From the NCBI RefSeq assembly GCF_900130045.1, contig NZ_FQXT01000002.1, forward strand, positions 124,001 through 188,000: a DNA stretch of 64,000 bases, given 5' to 3'. The position numbers and the translations under genes were made by a program. The notes under the pieces were generated by a model. It saw only the letters and a list, made by a program, of their open reading frames with translations. It was not told the origin of the DNA and did no database searches. Source of the stretch: Leeuwenhoekiella palythoae. Its GTDB lineage: Bacteria > Bacteroidota > Bacteroidia > Flavobacteriales > Flavobacteriaceae. This document shows, piece by piece, positions 51,747-59,458 of the stretch; positions within the stretch are counted from its first letter, which is position 1, and every line of letters starts with the position of its first letter.

Positions 51747-52799
51747 ATGAAAAGAAGCAATCACATAAAACTTGCTCGCTTGCTTAGACAAGACTCAACC
51801 GAAGTAGAAAAGGTGCTTTGGGAATTGCTTCGTGATCGTAAAATAAACGGACTAAAATTTAGAAGACAACATCCTCTTAAAGGTTATATCGTTGATTTTT
51901 TCTGTTATGAATTAAAACTAGTCATCGAGTTGGATGGTGGTTATCATAACCATCCAGAGCAAAAGGAAAAGGATGAACTGAGAGATTTACATCTGAAAGC
52001 TCTTGGCTACAAGGTACTGCGTTTTTCAAATACAACAGTTTTAAAAGAATCTAAGGTTATTACAGATACAATTGCAGAGTATAAAAATTCTAAAGTGAAT
52101 CGTTCCCCTCCCCTCTCCGTCGGGAGAGGGGCCGGGGGTGAGGGAAAAAGCATTCTTTCCACAAAAAAACTCACCTCTGCCCAGAAGAATTTGATCTTGG
52201 GCGCTGGTTTTTCGGTGGTTGAATATGATGCGATTCAAATTGAATTTCTGGATGTTGATTTTCCAAAAAACTTAGAAAATCTGATTTTCACGAGTAAAAA
52301 TGGGGTTCAGGCTTTTTTAAAGATGCAACCCGATCTGAATACCGAATCTTTTAGCTGTTTTTGCGTAGGTTCTAAAACCGAAAGTTCCTTGATCAAAAAA
52401 GGTTTGAATGTGGTAAAAACTGCACAAAATGCAGCAGATTTAGCTGATTTTATCGTGAAAAATTATAAAAATGCGCATTTTTCATTCTTTTGCAGTGTAA
52501 TAAGAAGAGACGAACTTCCAGATTATTTAACTAAAAATCAAGTGTCTTTTGAGGAAATCGTTTGCTATAAAACAAAAAGTAATCCGCAAGAATTTAAACA
52601 GGAATTTGACGCCGTTCTTTTTTTCAGTCCGTCTGGAGTACAAAGTTTTTCGGCTGTAAATCATTTTAAGAATATGCTTTCGGTTTGCATTGGTAACACC
52701 ACTGCTGCCGAAGTTCAAAAACATACCCAAAACGTTACCGTTGCCAATACCACTACCATTGAGAGTGTTATTGCGCGGGCGGTAAAGGCTTTAAACTAA
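51747..52799 (+). CDS. hemD: DUF559 nuclease domain fused in frame to uroporphyrinogen-III synthase
   Basis: 350 residues in one frame. Residues 1-~112 are DUF559, a Vsr-like PD-(D/E)XK fold: KFRRQHPLKGYIVDFFCYE (Asp50), LVIELDGGYHNH (Glu61, Asp63, His67), LGYKVLRFSNTTVL. Residues ~121-133 (PPLSVGRGAGGEG) are the translated right inverted repeat. Residues 134-350 are complete HemD (KSILSTKKLTSAQKNLILGAGF; LIFTSKNGVQAFL; AVLFFSPSGVQSF; CIGNTTAAEVQ), which closes uroporphyrinogen III from hydroxymethylbilane. No ATG occurs between the repeat and HemD; a GTG (52095, Val117) could start a shorter form. Normal HemD is ~215-250 residues and starts at the MKSILSTKK-like segment. The hemC-hemE order shows that this is the operon's own hemD. 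Confidence 0.93.
   Translation: MKRSNHIKLARLLRQDSTEVEKVLWELLRDRKINGLKFRRQHPLKGYIVDFFCYELKLVIELDGGYHNHPEQKEKDELRDLHLKALGYKVLRFSNTTVLKESKVITDTIAEYKNSKVNRSPPLSVGRGAGGEGKSILSTKKLTSAQKNLILGAGFSVVEYDAIQIEFLDVDFPKNLENLIFTSKNGVQAFLKMQPDLNTESFSCFCVGSKTESSLIKKGLNVVKTAQNAADLADFIVKNYKNAHFSFFCSVIRRDELPDYLTKNQVSFEEIVCYKTKSNPQEFKQEFDAVLFFSPSGVQSFSAVNHFKNMLSVCIGNTTAAEVQKHTQNVTVANTTTIESVIARAVKALN
52110..52144 (-). repeat. Right inverted repeat of the DUF559 element
   Basis: The hairpin CCCCTCTCC-GTCG-GGAGAGGGG (9-bp perfect stem) is followed by CCGGGGGTGAGGG, the reverse complement of a CCCTCA-type terminus. It is read through in frame, coding for part of the linker between the nuclease domain and HemD. Confidence 0.75.
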
Positions 52800-52800
52800 C

Positions 52801-52822
52801 CTCGGGTGCGCTCGAGACGACA
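52801..52822 (+). repeat. Short interspersed palindromic repeat before hemE
   Basis: CTCGGGTGCGCTCGAGACGACA directly follows the hemD stop and contains the stem CTCGGG/CTCGAG (one G-T pair) with the loop TGCG. It resembles the widely scattered CTCGACTGCGCTCGAG-type repeat of many bacterial genomes; here it is squeezed into the 33-bp gap between hemD and hemE. Confidence 0.5.
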
Positions 52823-52832
52823 AGAAACTATT

Positions 52833-53864
52833 ATGATCAAGAACGATTTATTTTTAAGAGCATTAAAGGGAGAAACGGTAGAGCGCCCTCCGGTGTGGAT
52901 GATGCGTCAAGCGGGACGTTATTTACCCGAATTTCAAGAGATCAAAGCAAAATATGATTTCTTTACCCGTTGCCAAACTCCGGAGCTTGCCAGTGAGATC
53001 ACCGTGCAACCCATACGCCGTTATGGGATGGACGCCGCGATTTTATTCAGTGATATTTTGGTGATTCCGCAGGCGATGAATATTCACGTAGAGATGAAAC
53101 CTGGCATTGGGCCGTGGTTGCCAGATCCTATTCGTTCTCACAAAGACCTAGATCGTGTGATCGTACCGGACATTAACGACACACTGGGTTATGTAATGGA
53201 CGCCATTAAAATGACTAAGGAAAAACTCAACGACGAGATTCCGTTGATTGGTTTTGCCGGTAGTCCGTGGACGATTTTATGCTATTGCGTGCAAGGTCAA
53301 GGTTCAAAAAACTTTGATATCGCAAAGGAGTTTTGCTTTACCCAGCCCGAAGCTGCACACGCGCTGCTTCAGAAAATCACAGACACCACAATTTTATATT
53401 TAAAAGAAAAAGTAAAAGCCGGTGTTAATGCCGTTCAGGTTTTTGACAGCTGGGGCGGAATGCTTTCTCCCGTGGATTATCAAGAATTCAGCTGGCAATA
53501 TATTCAGCAGATCATTGATGCTTTAAAAGAAGAAATTCCGGTGATTGCCTTCGGAAAAGGCTGCTGGTTTGCGCTAGGCGAAATGGCAAAAAGTGGTGCT
53601 TCGGCATTAGGTGTAGATTGGACGTGCAGCCCTCGTAATGCACGCTACCTAACCGGTGGCAACATTACGCTTCAAGGAAACTTTGATCCTACGCGCTTGT
53701 TTTCGCCTCCGGCGGAAATCAAACGTATGGTTACCGAAATGATCGACGCTTTTGGAAAAGACAAATACATTGTGAATCTAGGCCACGGTATTCTACCAAA
53801 TATTCCGCTAGAAAATGCCGGTGCGTTTATTGAAGCCGTAAAAGAATACAAAGCTGAACGATGA
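52833..53864 (+). CDS. hemE: Uroporphyrinogen decarboxylase
   Basis: 343 residues from ATG 52833, the normal length; an in-frame upstream ATG at 52806 lies in repeat DNA. Motifs: [16 protein letters not shown] (substrate loop), [15 protein letters not shown] with the key Asp, [27 protein letters not shown] and [11 protein letters not shown]. It removes four carboxyl groups from uroporphyrinogen III to make coproporphyrinogen III. The next gene overlaps its stop by four bases. Confidence 0.97.
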   Translation: MIKNDLFLRALKGETVERPPVWMMRQAGRYLPEFQEIKAKYDFFTRCQTPELASEITVQPIRRYGMDAAILFSDILVIPQAMNIHVEMKPGIGPWLPDPIRSHKDLDRVIVPDINDTLGYVMDAIKMTKEKLNDEIPLIGFAGSPWTILCYCVQGQGSKNFDIAKEFCFTQPEAAHALLQKITDTTILYLKEKVKAGVNAVQVFDSWGGMLSPVDYQEFSWQYIQQIIDALKEEIPVIAFGKGCWFALGEMAKSGASALGVDWTCSPRNARYLTGGNITLQGNFDPTRLFSPPAEIKRMVTEMIDAFGKDKYIVNLGHGILPNIPLENAGAFIEAVKEYKAER

Positions 53865-54352
53865 GCATACTTGCCCGTTTAAAAGGATTGAGTTTTTCTC
53901 AGCTTTTTAAGCTGGCAGGTCTTTTTGTTCAAAACCCGGGATACGTTTTTCTGACGGCGAAGGCCTCAAAAAAAGCCTTGAGCATCGCCACTAAATACTA
54001 CGGAAACACCCACCATAAAAGCAATAAAGCAAATGCGTTTAGACACGCCGTTTGGAATGTTCTTCTAGGCCAGGCGGTGTACAAAAAAACACAAAGCCTG
54101 CGCCAAGCGCAAGATTGGGCTCAGCGTTTTACAGATTTACATGAAGAACTTTTTGTAAACCGAAAAATGGATCGTGTGATGGATTTGCACAACAATGCGT
54201 TTGGTATTCAAGCCCTTCGCATGTTTGCAAACAGACCCGAAGCTGAAGCAATTCATTTTTTACGGGAAGCTGCAGAAAATGCGATCGCAATAGCCAGCCC
54301 TGCCGAAGCAGAAAATCACCAAAATAAATTGGTTTATATTCCTAAGTCATGA
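53861..54352 (+). CDS. DUF6973-like small protein within the hem operon
   Basis: 163 residues, overlapping hemE by ATGA. It is helical and cytoplasmic. The block [21 protein letters not shown] and [24 protein letters not shown] looks like a conserved metal or phospholipid-type His/Asn pattern; I recall this as DUF6973, found in Bacteroidota. No function is known. Its tight coupling with hemE and EI24 suggests only that it is co-expressed with haem enzymes. Confidence 0.75.
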   Translation: MSILARLKGLSFSQLFKLAGLFVQNPGYVFLTAKASKKALSIATKYYGNTHHKSNKANAFRHAVWNVLLGQAVYKKTQSLRQAQDWAQRFTDLHEELFVNRKMDRVMDLHNNAFGIQALRMFANRPEAEAIHFLREAAENAIAIASPAEAENHQNKLVYIPKS

Positions 54353-55089
54353 TTAAAGCTTTGCTCAACGGACTCTTAGCTTACAAAGATGCGCTGCCGC
54401 TCATAAGTAAGCTAAACCTGTGGAAATATTTTGCAGTCCCCATGCTCATTAGCTTAATTACGGCTTTAAGTATTGGCTTTAGTGCTTATGGCTTTTCTGA
54501 CGATCTTGGAGGCCTGATCTCTTCCTTATGGATCTGGGAATGGGGAGCCAGCACTGTACGCACTATAAGCGATATCGCCGGCGCGCTCCTCATCATTGCT
54601 CTCGGCCTCATCGCTTACAAACACATTGTAATGGCCTTGTCCGCTCCGTTTATGAGTCCGGTTTCAGAGAAAATAGAAGCTCATTTATATGCTAATGTGC
54701 ATCAACATCGCAACACTTCAAATGCGAGTCAGCTTTTACGCGGTCTTAAGATCAACCTCCGCAATTTAGCCTGGGAACTACTTTTGAGCATTCCTTTTTT
54801 GCTTTTGAGTCTAATTCCTGTTGTTGGTGTTTTGGCAACTGCAAGTCTCTTTCTGATTCAGGCCTATTATGCCGGTTTTGGGAATATGGATTATACGCTG
54901 GAGCGCCATTTTAGCTATCGCGAAAGCATCAATTTTGTTAAAGCACATCGCGGTTTTGCCACCGGAAACGGTATCGTTTTTATGCTGTTTCTGCTCATTC
55001 CGTTTGTGGGAATTATTTTGGTGTTGCCTATTTCGGTAACTGCCGCAAGTACGACTACCCTTCAGCTTCTTAAAAAGCAAAGTCTATGA
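54349..55089 (+). CDS. EI24 domain (CysZ-like) membrane protein
   Basis: 246 residues with four or five membrane helices (YFAVPMLISLITALSIGFSAYGF; ISDIAGALLIIALGLIAY; LLLSIPFLLLSLIPVVGVL; GFATGNGIVFMLFLLIPFVG). The end FVGIILVLPISVTAASTTTLQLL and the FMSPVSEKIEAHLYAN block are the EI24 family marks. CysZ members carry sulfate; whether this one does is unknown. It overlaps both neighbours by four bases. Confidence 0.85.
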   Translation: MIKALLNGLLAYKDALPLISKLNLWKYFAVPMLISLITALSIGFSAYGFSDDLGGLISSLWIWEWGASTVRTISDIAGALLIIALGLIAYKHIVMALSAPFMSPVSEKIEAHLYANVHQHRNTSNASQLLRGLKINLRNLAWELLLSIPFLLLSLIPVVGVLATASLFLIQAYYAGFGNMDYTLERHFSYRESINFVKAHRGFATGNGIVFMLFLLIPFVGIILVLPISVTAASTTTLQLLKKQSL

Positions 55090-55712
55090 TGCGCATTTTA
55101 GAAAAATATGACACTTCATTAGTCTACACCGGCGTGGCCATGAATCTTTTGCTGGCCTTTCAATATTTTAAATTCTGGTGCTGGCCGCAGTATGGGGATA
55201 TCGATACCATCACCACGCTTACGCTTTTTATAACTTTTGAATTTATTCTGGTACATAGTGGTGTTTTTATGGCGCTGGCACCCCGTAAAATGTCCTTGTT
55301 TCTGTTTTTCCCCTTTTACGGTGTTTTCGCTTACGGATTTTTTAAAGCAGGAAACAATCCTTTTATCATTGTCAGCTATTTGCTCATTATGCTAAACAGA
55401 ATGCGTTTTGCGTTTTCTGATGTTTCCGAAGCTATACGCTCCCGGGCTATTTTAACCTCTATTCTGGCGGCAGGCATCTATTTTGTTTTGATATTTGTAG
55501 TCCTGTTTAGCCAATCTATTTTACCCGATTTAGGTTTAAATGAACCCTTTTTAAAACAATCGGGGTATTTTGAACAAAACAGTAGTGGCGGACTTTTCAA
55601 CGAAGATCCCAAAACAGCTTTATGTCTTGGTTGTGTTTATTATTTAATTCTAGCATTAATTGAGGTCAAACTCATTAATCGTGCACAAAAATCTTCTATT
55701 GCCACGCGTTAA
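55086..55712 (+). CDS. Membrane protein of unknown function within the hem operon
   Basis: 208 residues starting at ATG 55086 (overlapping the previous stop; a second ATG follows at once). Five to six hydrophobic helices are visible (LVYTGVAMNLLLAFQYFKFWCW; FITFEFILVHSGVFMALAP; LFLFFPFYGVFAYGFFK; SILAAGIYFVLIFVVLFSQ; CLGCVYYLILALIEVKLI). I recognise no family. HemF starts 18 bp later, so it is inside the hem operon. Confidence 0.8.
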   Translation: MMRILEKYDTSLVYTGVAMNLLLAFQYFKFWCWPQYGDIDTITTLTLFITFEFILVHSGVFMALAPRKMSLFLFFPFYGVFAYGFFKAGNNPFIIVSYLLIMLNRMRFAFSDVSEAIRSRAILTSILAAGIYFVLIFVVLFSQSILPDLGLNEPFLKQSGYFEQNSSGGLFNEDPKTALCLGCVYYLILALIEVKLINRAQKSSIATR

Positions 55713-55730
55713 GACCACAAATAAAATTTT

Positions 55731-56633
55731 ATGAGAGAACAGTTTGTTAGCTATATAAAAAACCTGCAAGACCAGATTACCGCAAAGCTTGAAGCGATTG
55801 ACGGCAAGGCTACCTTTAAAGAAGATCTTTGGCAACGTGAAGAAGGTGGCGGTGGCCGCACCCGAGTGATCGAGAACGGAAATGTGATTGAGAAAGGCGG
55901 CGTTAATATTTCTGAAGTGCACGGCCCACTAGCCCCGGCGATGCAACAATATTTTAAGGTAGGTGACGTTGATTTTTTTGCGTGCGGACTCAGTCTCGTC
56001 ATTCATCCTAAAAATCCGTATGCACCAACAGTGCACGCCAATTGGCGGTATTTTGAAATGCTCGACAAAGCCGGAAACCTTGTAGATTCTTGGTTTGGTG
56101 GCGGGCAAGATTTAACGCCTTATTATCTTTTTGAAGAAGATGCACAGCATTTTCACCAGACGTGTAAAACAGCTTGTGATGCGCACGATGCTGCTTTTTA
56201 TCCGCAGTATAAAAAGCGCTGTGACGAGTATTTTTATAACAGTCATCGCGGGGAAGCCCGCGGTCTTGGCGGCTTATTTTTTGACTATCTCAAAGCTACC
56301 GATGAACGCTCAATGCAAGACTGGTACAACTTCGTGACCGAGGTTGGCGATAGTTTTCTCACGGCCTACGCTCCTATTTTAGAAAAGCGTAAAGATCTAG
56401 CCTACGGCGAAAAAGAGCGTGATTGGCAAGAAGTGCGCCGCGGTCGTTATGTAGAATTCAATCTAGTGCACGACAAAGGCACACTTTTCGGGTTAAAAAC
56501 TAACGGAAGAATTGAAAGTATTTTGATGAGTCTTCCGCCGGCGGTACAGTGGCGCTACGATCACCATCCAGAGCCGGGAAGCCCCGAAGCGCAACTGGTA
56601 GACGTTTTAGAAAATCCTAAGGATTGGGTGTAA
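55731..56633 (+). CDS. hemF: Oxygen-dependent coproporphyrinogen-III oxidase
   Basis: 300 residues. Signature: WQREEGGGGRTRVIENGNVIEKGGVNIS, NPYAPTVHANWRYFEM, DSWFGGGQDLTPYY, RGEARGLGGLFFDYL and WQEVRRGRYVEFNLVHDKGT. It converts coproporphyrinogen III to protoporphyrinogen IX with two molecules of O2 and no metal in most studied members. The choice of HemF indicates aerobic haem synthesis; no HemN is in the window. Confidence 0.97.
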   Translation: MREQFVSYIKNLQDQITAKLEAIDGKATFKEDLWQREEGGGGRTRVIENGNVIEKGGVNISEVHGPLAPAMQQYFKVGDVDFFACGLSLVIHPKNPYAPTVHANWRYFEMLDKAGNLVDSWFGGGQDLTPYYLFEEDAQHFHQTCKTACDAHDAAFYPQYKKRCDEYFYNSHRGEARGLGGLFFDYLKATDERSMQDWYNFVTEVGDSFLTAYAPILEKRKDLAYGEKERDWQEVRRGRYVEFNLVHDKGTLFGLKTNGRIESILMSLPPAVQWRYDHHPEPGSPEAQLVDVLENPKDWV

Positions 56634-56667
56634 AAAATTGAAATAAGAATTAAGAAAAAAGAATATT

Positions 56668-57657
56668 ATGTTCCCATTAAGAAGAAATAGAAGATTACGT
56701 ACTTCAGAAGCTTTACGCGCAATGGTGCGTGAGACCATAGTAACCCCGAGTGATTTTATCGTCCCGCTTTTTGTGGTTGAAGGAAGAGGTGTAAAAGACG
56801 AAATCGCATCAATGCCGGGCTATTACCGCTTAAGTTTAGATAATCTTCAGAAAGAGATTAAAGAACTCTGGAAGTTAGGCCTCAAAAGCGTTTTGCTTTT
56901 TGTGAAAGTTGACGATAAATTAAAAGACAACGCCGGTACCGAAGCGCTAAATCCAGACGGATTGATGCAACGCGCCATCAAAACGGTTAAGGAAACCGAG
57001 CCGCAAATGGTAGTCATGACTGATGTAGCCCTTGACCCCTTCTCTTCTTTTGGTCACGACGGAATAGTAGGCGGCGGAAAGATCATCAACGACGACTCGA
57101 GTGCCGTTCTTGCCGAGATGGGATTATCACACGCCAATGCCGGTGCTGACTTTATTGCGCCCAGCGATATGATGGACGGTCGCATTTTTGAAATGCGCAC
57201 CCTTCTTGAAGATGAAGGACATCACGATGTTGGGATTATGAGTTATTCTGCGAAATATGCTTCGGCTTTTTACGGTCCGTTTAGAGATGCGCTTGACAGT
57301 GCTCCGGTAGATCTTAAAGATGTTCCTAAAGATAAAAAGACCTATCAGATGGATTACGCCAACCGTGAAGAAGCGATTAAAGAAACCTTGATGGATGTTG
57401 ACGAGGGTGCAGACATTGTGATGGTAAAACCGGGTCTTTGCTATCTGGATATCGTACGCGATATTAAAAATGCGGTGAATATTCCGGTTTCTGTGTATCA
57501 GGTAAGTGGTGAATATGCAATGATCAAAGCCGCATCCGAAAAAGGTTGGCTTGATCACGACGCTGTAGTTCTTGAACAAACCTACGCGATCAAACGTGCC
57601 GGCGCAGACCTTATCGCGAGTTATTTTGCAAAAGATGTCGTTAAATTGATTTCTTAG
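56668..57657 (+). CDS. hemB: Delta-aminolevulinic acid dehydratase (porphobilinogen synthase)
   Basis: 329 residues. The metal-region motif DVALDPFSSFGHDGIV has Asp in place of the Cys triad of zinc enzymes, so a magnesium-type enzyme is expected. Other marks are HANAGADFIAPSDMMDGR, SYSAKYASAFYGPFRDA (Lys forming a Schiff base in SAKYAS), and IVMVKPGLCYLDI (second Lys). It condenses two 5-aminolevulinate molecules into porphobilinogen. It ends the plus-strand hem operon and is followed by a strong terminator. Confidence 0.96.
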   Translation: MFPLRRNRRLRTSEALRAMVRETIVTPSDFIVPLFVVEGRGVKDEIASMPGYYRLSLDNLQKEIKELWKLGLKSVLLFVKVDDKLKDNAGTEALNPDGLMQRAIKTVKETEPQMVVMTDVALDPFSSFGHDGIVGGGKIINDDSSAVLAEMGLSHANAGADFIAPSDMMDGRIFEMRTLLEDEGHHDVGIMSYSAKYASAFYGPFRDALDSAPVDLKDVPKDKKTYQMDYANREEAIKETLMDVDEGADIVMVKPGLCYLDIVRDIKNAVNIPVSVYQVSGEYAMIKAASEKGWLDHDAVVLEQTYAIKRAGADLIASYFAKDVVKLIS

Positions 57658-57665
57658 ACTGAAAA

Positions 57666-57696
57666 TAAAAAGAGGCTTTAGGAGCCTCTTTTTTTA
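57666..57696 (+). terminator. Terminator of the hem operon
   Basis: AAAAAGAGGCT-TTAGG-AGCCTCTTTTTTT: an 11-bp stem and a T run, nine bases after the hemB stop. Confidence 0.85.
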
Positions 57697-57773
57697 TGTT
57701 TTCCCCTAAGCTTTTCATAAGATTTTGGCGCACGTTTTTCAATATGGTATATTAGCCTATATCTTAAGACACT

Positions 57774-58952
57774 ATGCTGCTACTCATCGCTTTTGCATTT
57801 ATATCGATTTTTTTCTCGTTTCTCTGCTCTATTCTTGAGGCTGTTTTACTCAGTATAACGCCTAGTTTTATCCGAATAAAAACCAAAGAAGGAAAAAAAT
57901 ATGCCGAAACCTTAGCCAATTTTAAAAAGGATATTGACAAGCCGCTTATCGCTATTCTCACTTTAAACACGATCGCGCATACCGTAGGTGCAATTTTAGT
58001 GGGCGATCAAGCCGGTAAAATGGCTGCAGAATCTGGCTACGATGTCAACATCTTAGGAATCAATTTTGTTGGTTTGGTTTCAACAGTAATGACCTTGGCG
58101 ATCTTAGTTCTTTCAGAAATTATCCCGAAAACCATTGGCGCAACCTACTGGAAATCCTTAGGGAATTTCACCGCAAAATCCCTTAAGATCATTTTGCTTC
58201 TTTTAAAATACACCGGCGTTTTATGGCTTTTAATGCAAGTGACCAAACTCGTAGGGAAATCTGCACACGTAGGCACGATGAGTCGTGAAGAGTTTATGGC
58301 GCTCACTGATGCTGCCGAAAAAGAAGGGGTTTTTGAAGACAATGAGACTACTGTAATTAAGAACTTGCTGGTTTTTAAATCGGTGATGGCCAAAGACGTG
58401 ATGACGCCTTTTCCGGTGGTTATTTCAGAAGATGAAACCATTACCCTCAAAGAATTTCAGAAGCAACATCCCCATTTAAAATTCTCACGAATTCCGGTTT
58501 TTAAAGACAAATCGCACAACATCACCGGTTTTATTCTTAAGGACGATGTTCTTGAAGAAATTGTTGAAGAACGCGGTGAAAAAACGCTAGCAGACATCAG
58601 ACGCGATATTTTGATTGTAGATGCAGACCAACCTATTCCGCAGCTTTTTGACACCTTTGTTTCGAGCCGTGGTCACTTGGCTTTAGTGACCGATGAATTT
58701 GGAAACACCATTGGTATCGTCACTATGGAAGATATCATCGAGACCCTTCTTGGACTCGAGATTATGGATGAGAGCGACGACATCGAAGATATGCAGGTAC
58801 AAGCCCGTAAAAACTGGGAACGACGCGCAAAACGTATGGGGATCGTTTTAGACCGAGCTCCAGAACCGGTTAAAGAGGTAAAACTTTCTCCGCAGCACGA
58901 CACCGATGTCAAACACGAAGACAGACCGGATACTGATAAACCTTCAGAATGA
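57774..58952 (+). CDS. CNNM domain/CorC-HlyC family transporter-like protein
   Basis: 392 residues. The front ~190 residues are a DUF21/CNNM membrane domain with three to four helices (LLLIAFAFISIFFSFLCSILEAVLLSITPS; LVSTVMTLAILVLSEIIPKTIGATYW). Then come two CBS domains (~200-330; VMAKDVMTPFPVVIS, HLALVTDEFGNTIGIVTMEDI) and a charged acidic tail. It lacks the HlyC transporter-associated C-terminal domain of longer family members. The type is linked to Mg2+ efflux or ion homeostasis. The next gene overlaps its stop by four bases. Confidence 0.9.
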   Translation: MLLLIAFAFISIFFSFLCSILEAVLLSITPSFIRIKTKEGKKYAETLANFKKDIDKPLIAILTLNTIAHTVGAILVGDQAGKMAAESGYDVNILGINFVGLVSTVMTLAILVLSEIIPKTIGATYWKSLGNFTAKSLKIILLLLKYTGVLWLLMQVTKLVGKSAHVGTMSREEFMALTDAAEKEGVFEDNETTVIKNLLVFKSVMAKDVMTPFPVVISEDETITLKEFQKQHPHLKFSRIPVFKDKSHNITGFILKDDVLEEIVEERGEKTLADIRRDILIVDADQPIPQLFDTFVSSRGHLALVTDEFGNTIGIVTMEDIIETLLGLEIMDESDDIEDMQVQARKNWERRAKRMGIVLDRAPEPVKEVKLSPQHDTDVKHEDRPDTDKPSE

Positions 58953-59422
58953 ATCAAGTCTTAGTAGCTTCTCCACTGGGAACGCTTGAAATCAGCGGTG
59001 ATCTAAACGGAATCTCAGCGGTAACTTTTTTGGAGGAGGAATTTCCGCAGAGCGAAAAAATTCCGGATGTTTTAAAAACAGCTGTGATTCAACTACAAGA
59101 ATATTTCGATGGAAATCGCACTGATTTTGAACTCAAACTGAATCCTCAAGGCACTGATTTTCAAAAACGCGTTTGGCAAGAACTCAGCCAGATTCCTTTT
59201 GGAAAAACCACTTCGTATTTACAAATGGCTAAAAATCTGGGCGACCCTAAAGTGATTCGCGCAGCTGCTTCGGCAAATGGTAAAAATCCTATTGCAATCA
59301 TCATTCCTTGTCATCGCGTCATTGGCAGCGATCAATCTATGACCGGCTACGCTGGCGGCATCTGGCGTAAAAAATGGCTATTAGCGCACGAAAGTCCGGT
59401 GACGCAGCAATCGCTTTTCTAA
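58949..59422 (+). CDS. ogt: Methylated-DNA--protein-cysteine S-methyltransferase
   Basis: 157 residues. The acceptor motif IPCHRVIG holds Cys121; FQKRVWQELSQIPFGKTTSY (DNA-binding helix) and GYAGGIWRKKWLLAHE (C-terminal clasp) are the family hallmarks. It removes alkyl groups from O6-alkylguanine in one suicidal step. The N-terminal domain (residues 1-70) is present, as in Ogt-type proteins. It overlaps the CNNM gene by four bases, so the two are translationally coupled. Confidence 0.93.
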   Translation: MNQVLVASPLGTLEISGDLNGISAVTFLEEEFPQSEKIPDVLKTAVIQLQEYFDGNRTDFELKLNPQGTDFQKRVWQELSQIPFGKTTSYLQMAKNLGDPKVIRAAASANGKNPIAIIIPCHRVIGSDQSMTGYAGGIWRKKWLLAHESPVTQQSLF

Positions 59423-59446
59423 ACGTTCCGCATTTAATTTTTTGGG

Positions 59447-59454
59447 TATCTTTA
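59447..59454 (+). promoter_or_regulatory. -7-like box directly before the serine hydrolase start
   Basis: TATCTTTA followed by AGTT and the ATG at 59459. The sequence TTTAAGTTATG is repeated almost exactly at the amidase gene (13243-13253). A leaderless transcript is predicted. Confidence 0.35.
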
Positions 59455-59458
59455 AGTT

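Larger units (their letters stand above)
51705..52144 (+). mobile_element. DUF559 inverted-repeat element inserted at the start of hemD
   Basis: A 440-bp unit bounded by inverted repeats 51705-51738 and 52111-52144. Read inward, the repeats agree at 25 of 34 positions, and eight of nine differences are transitions. Each repeat begins CCCTCA and then folds as its own hairpin. Both sides carry AAAA outside the repeats (51701-51704 and 52145-52148), a possible 4-bp target duplication. The interior holds only a DUF559 gene; there is no transposase. The right repeat is very GC-rich in an AT-leaning genome. I infer a mobile or formerly mobile unit mobilised in trans or by the DUF559 nuclease itself. 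Confidence 0.75.

Noticed and set aside
51747-52090. A frameshift or assembly error as the cause of the DUF559-HemD fusion
   Set aside because: The frame is continuous, both domains are complete, and the repeat lies exactly at the junction, which an error would not explain; resequencing would still be a fair check.
51705-52144. Classical insertion sequence (IS) element
   Set aside because: There is no transposase or DDE-type gene inside; the only gene is DUF559.
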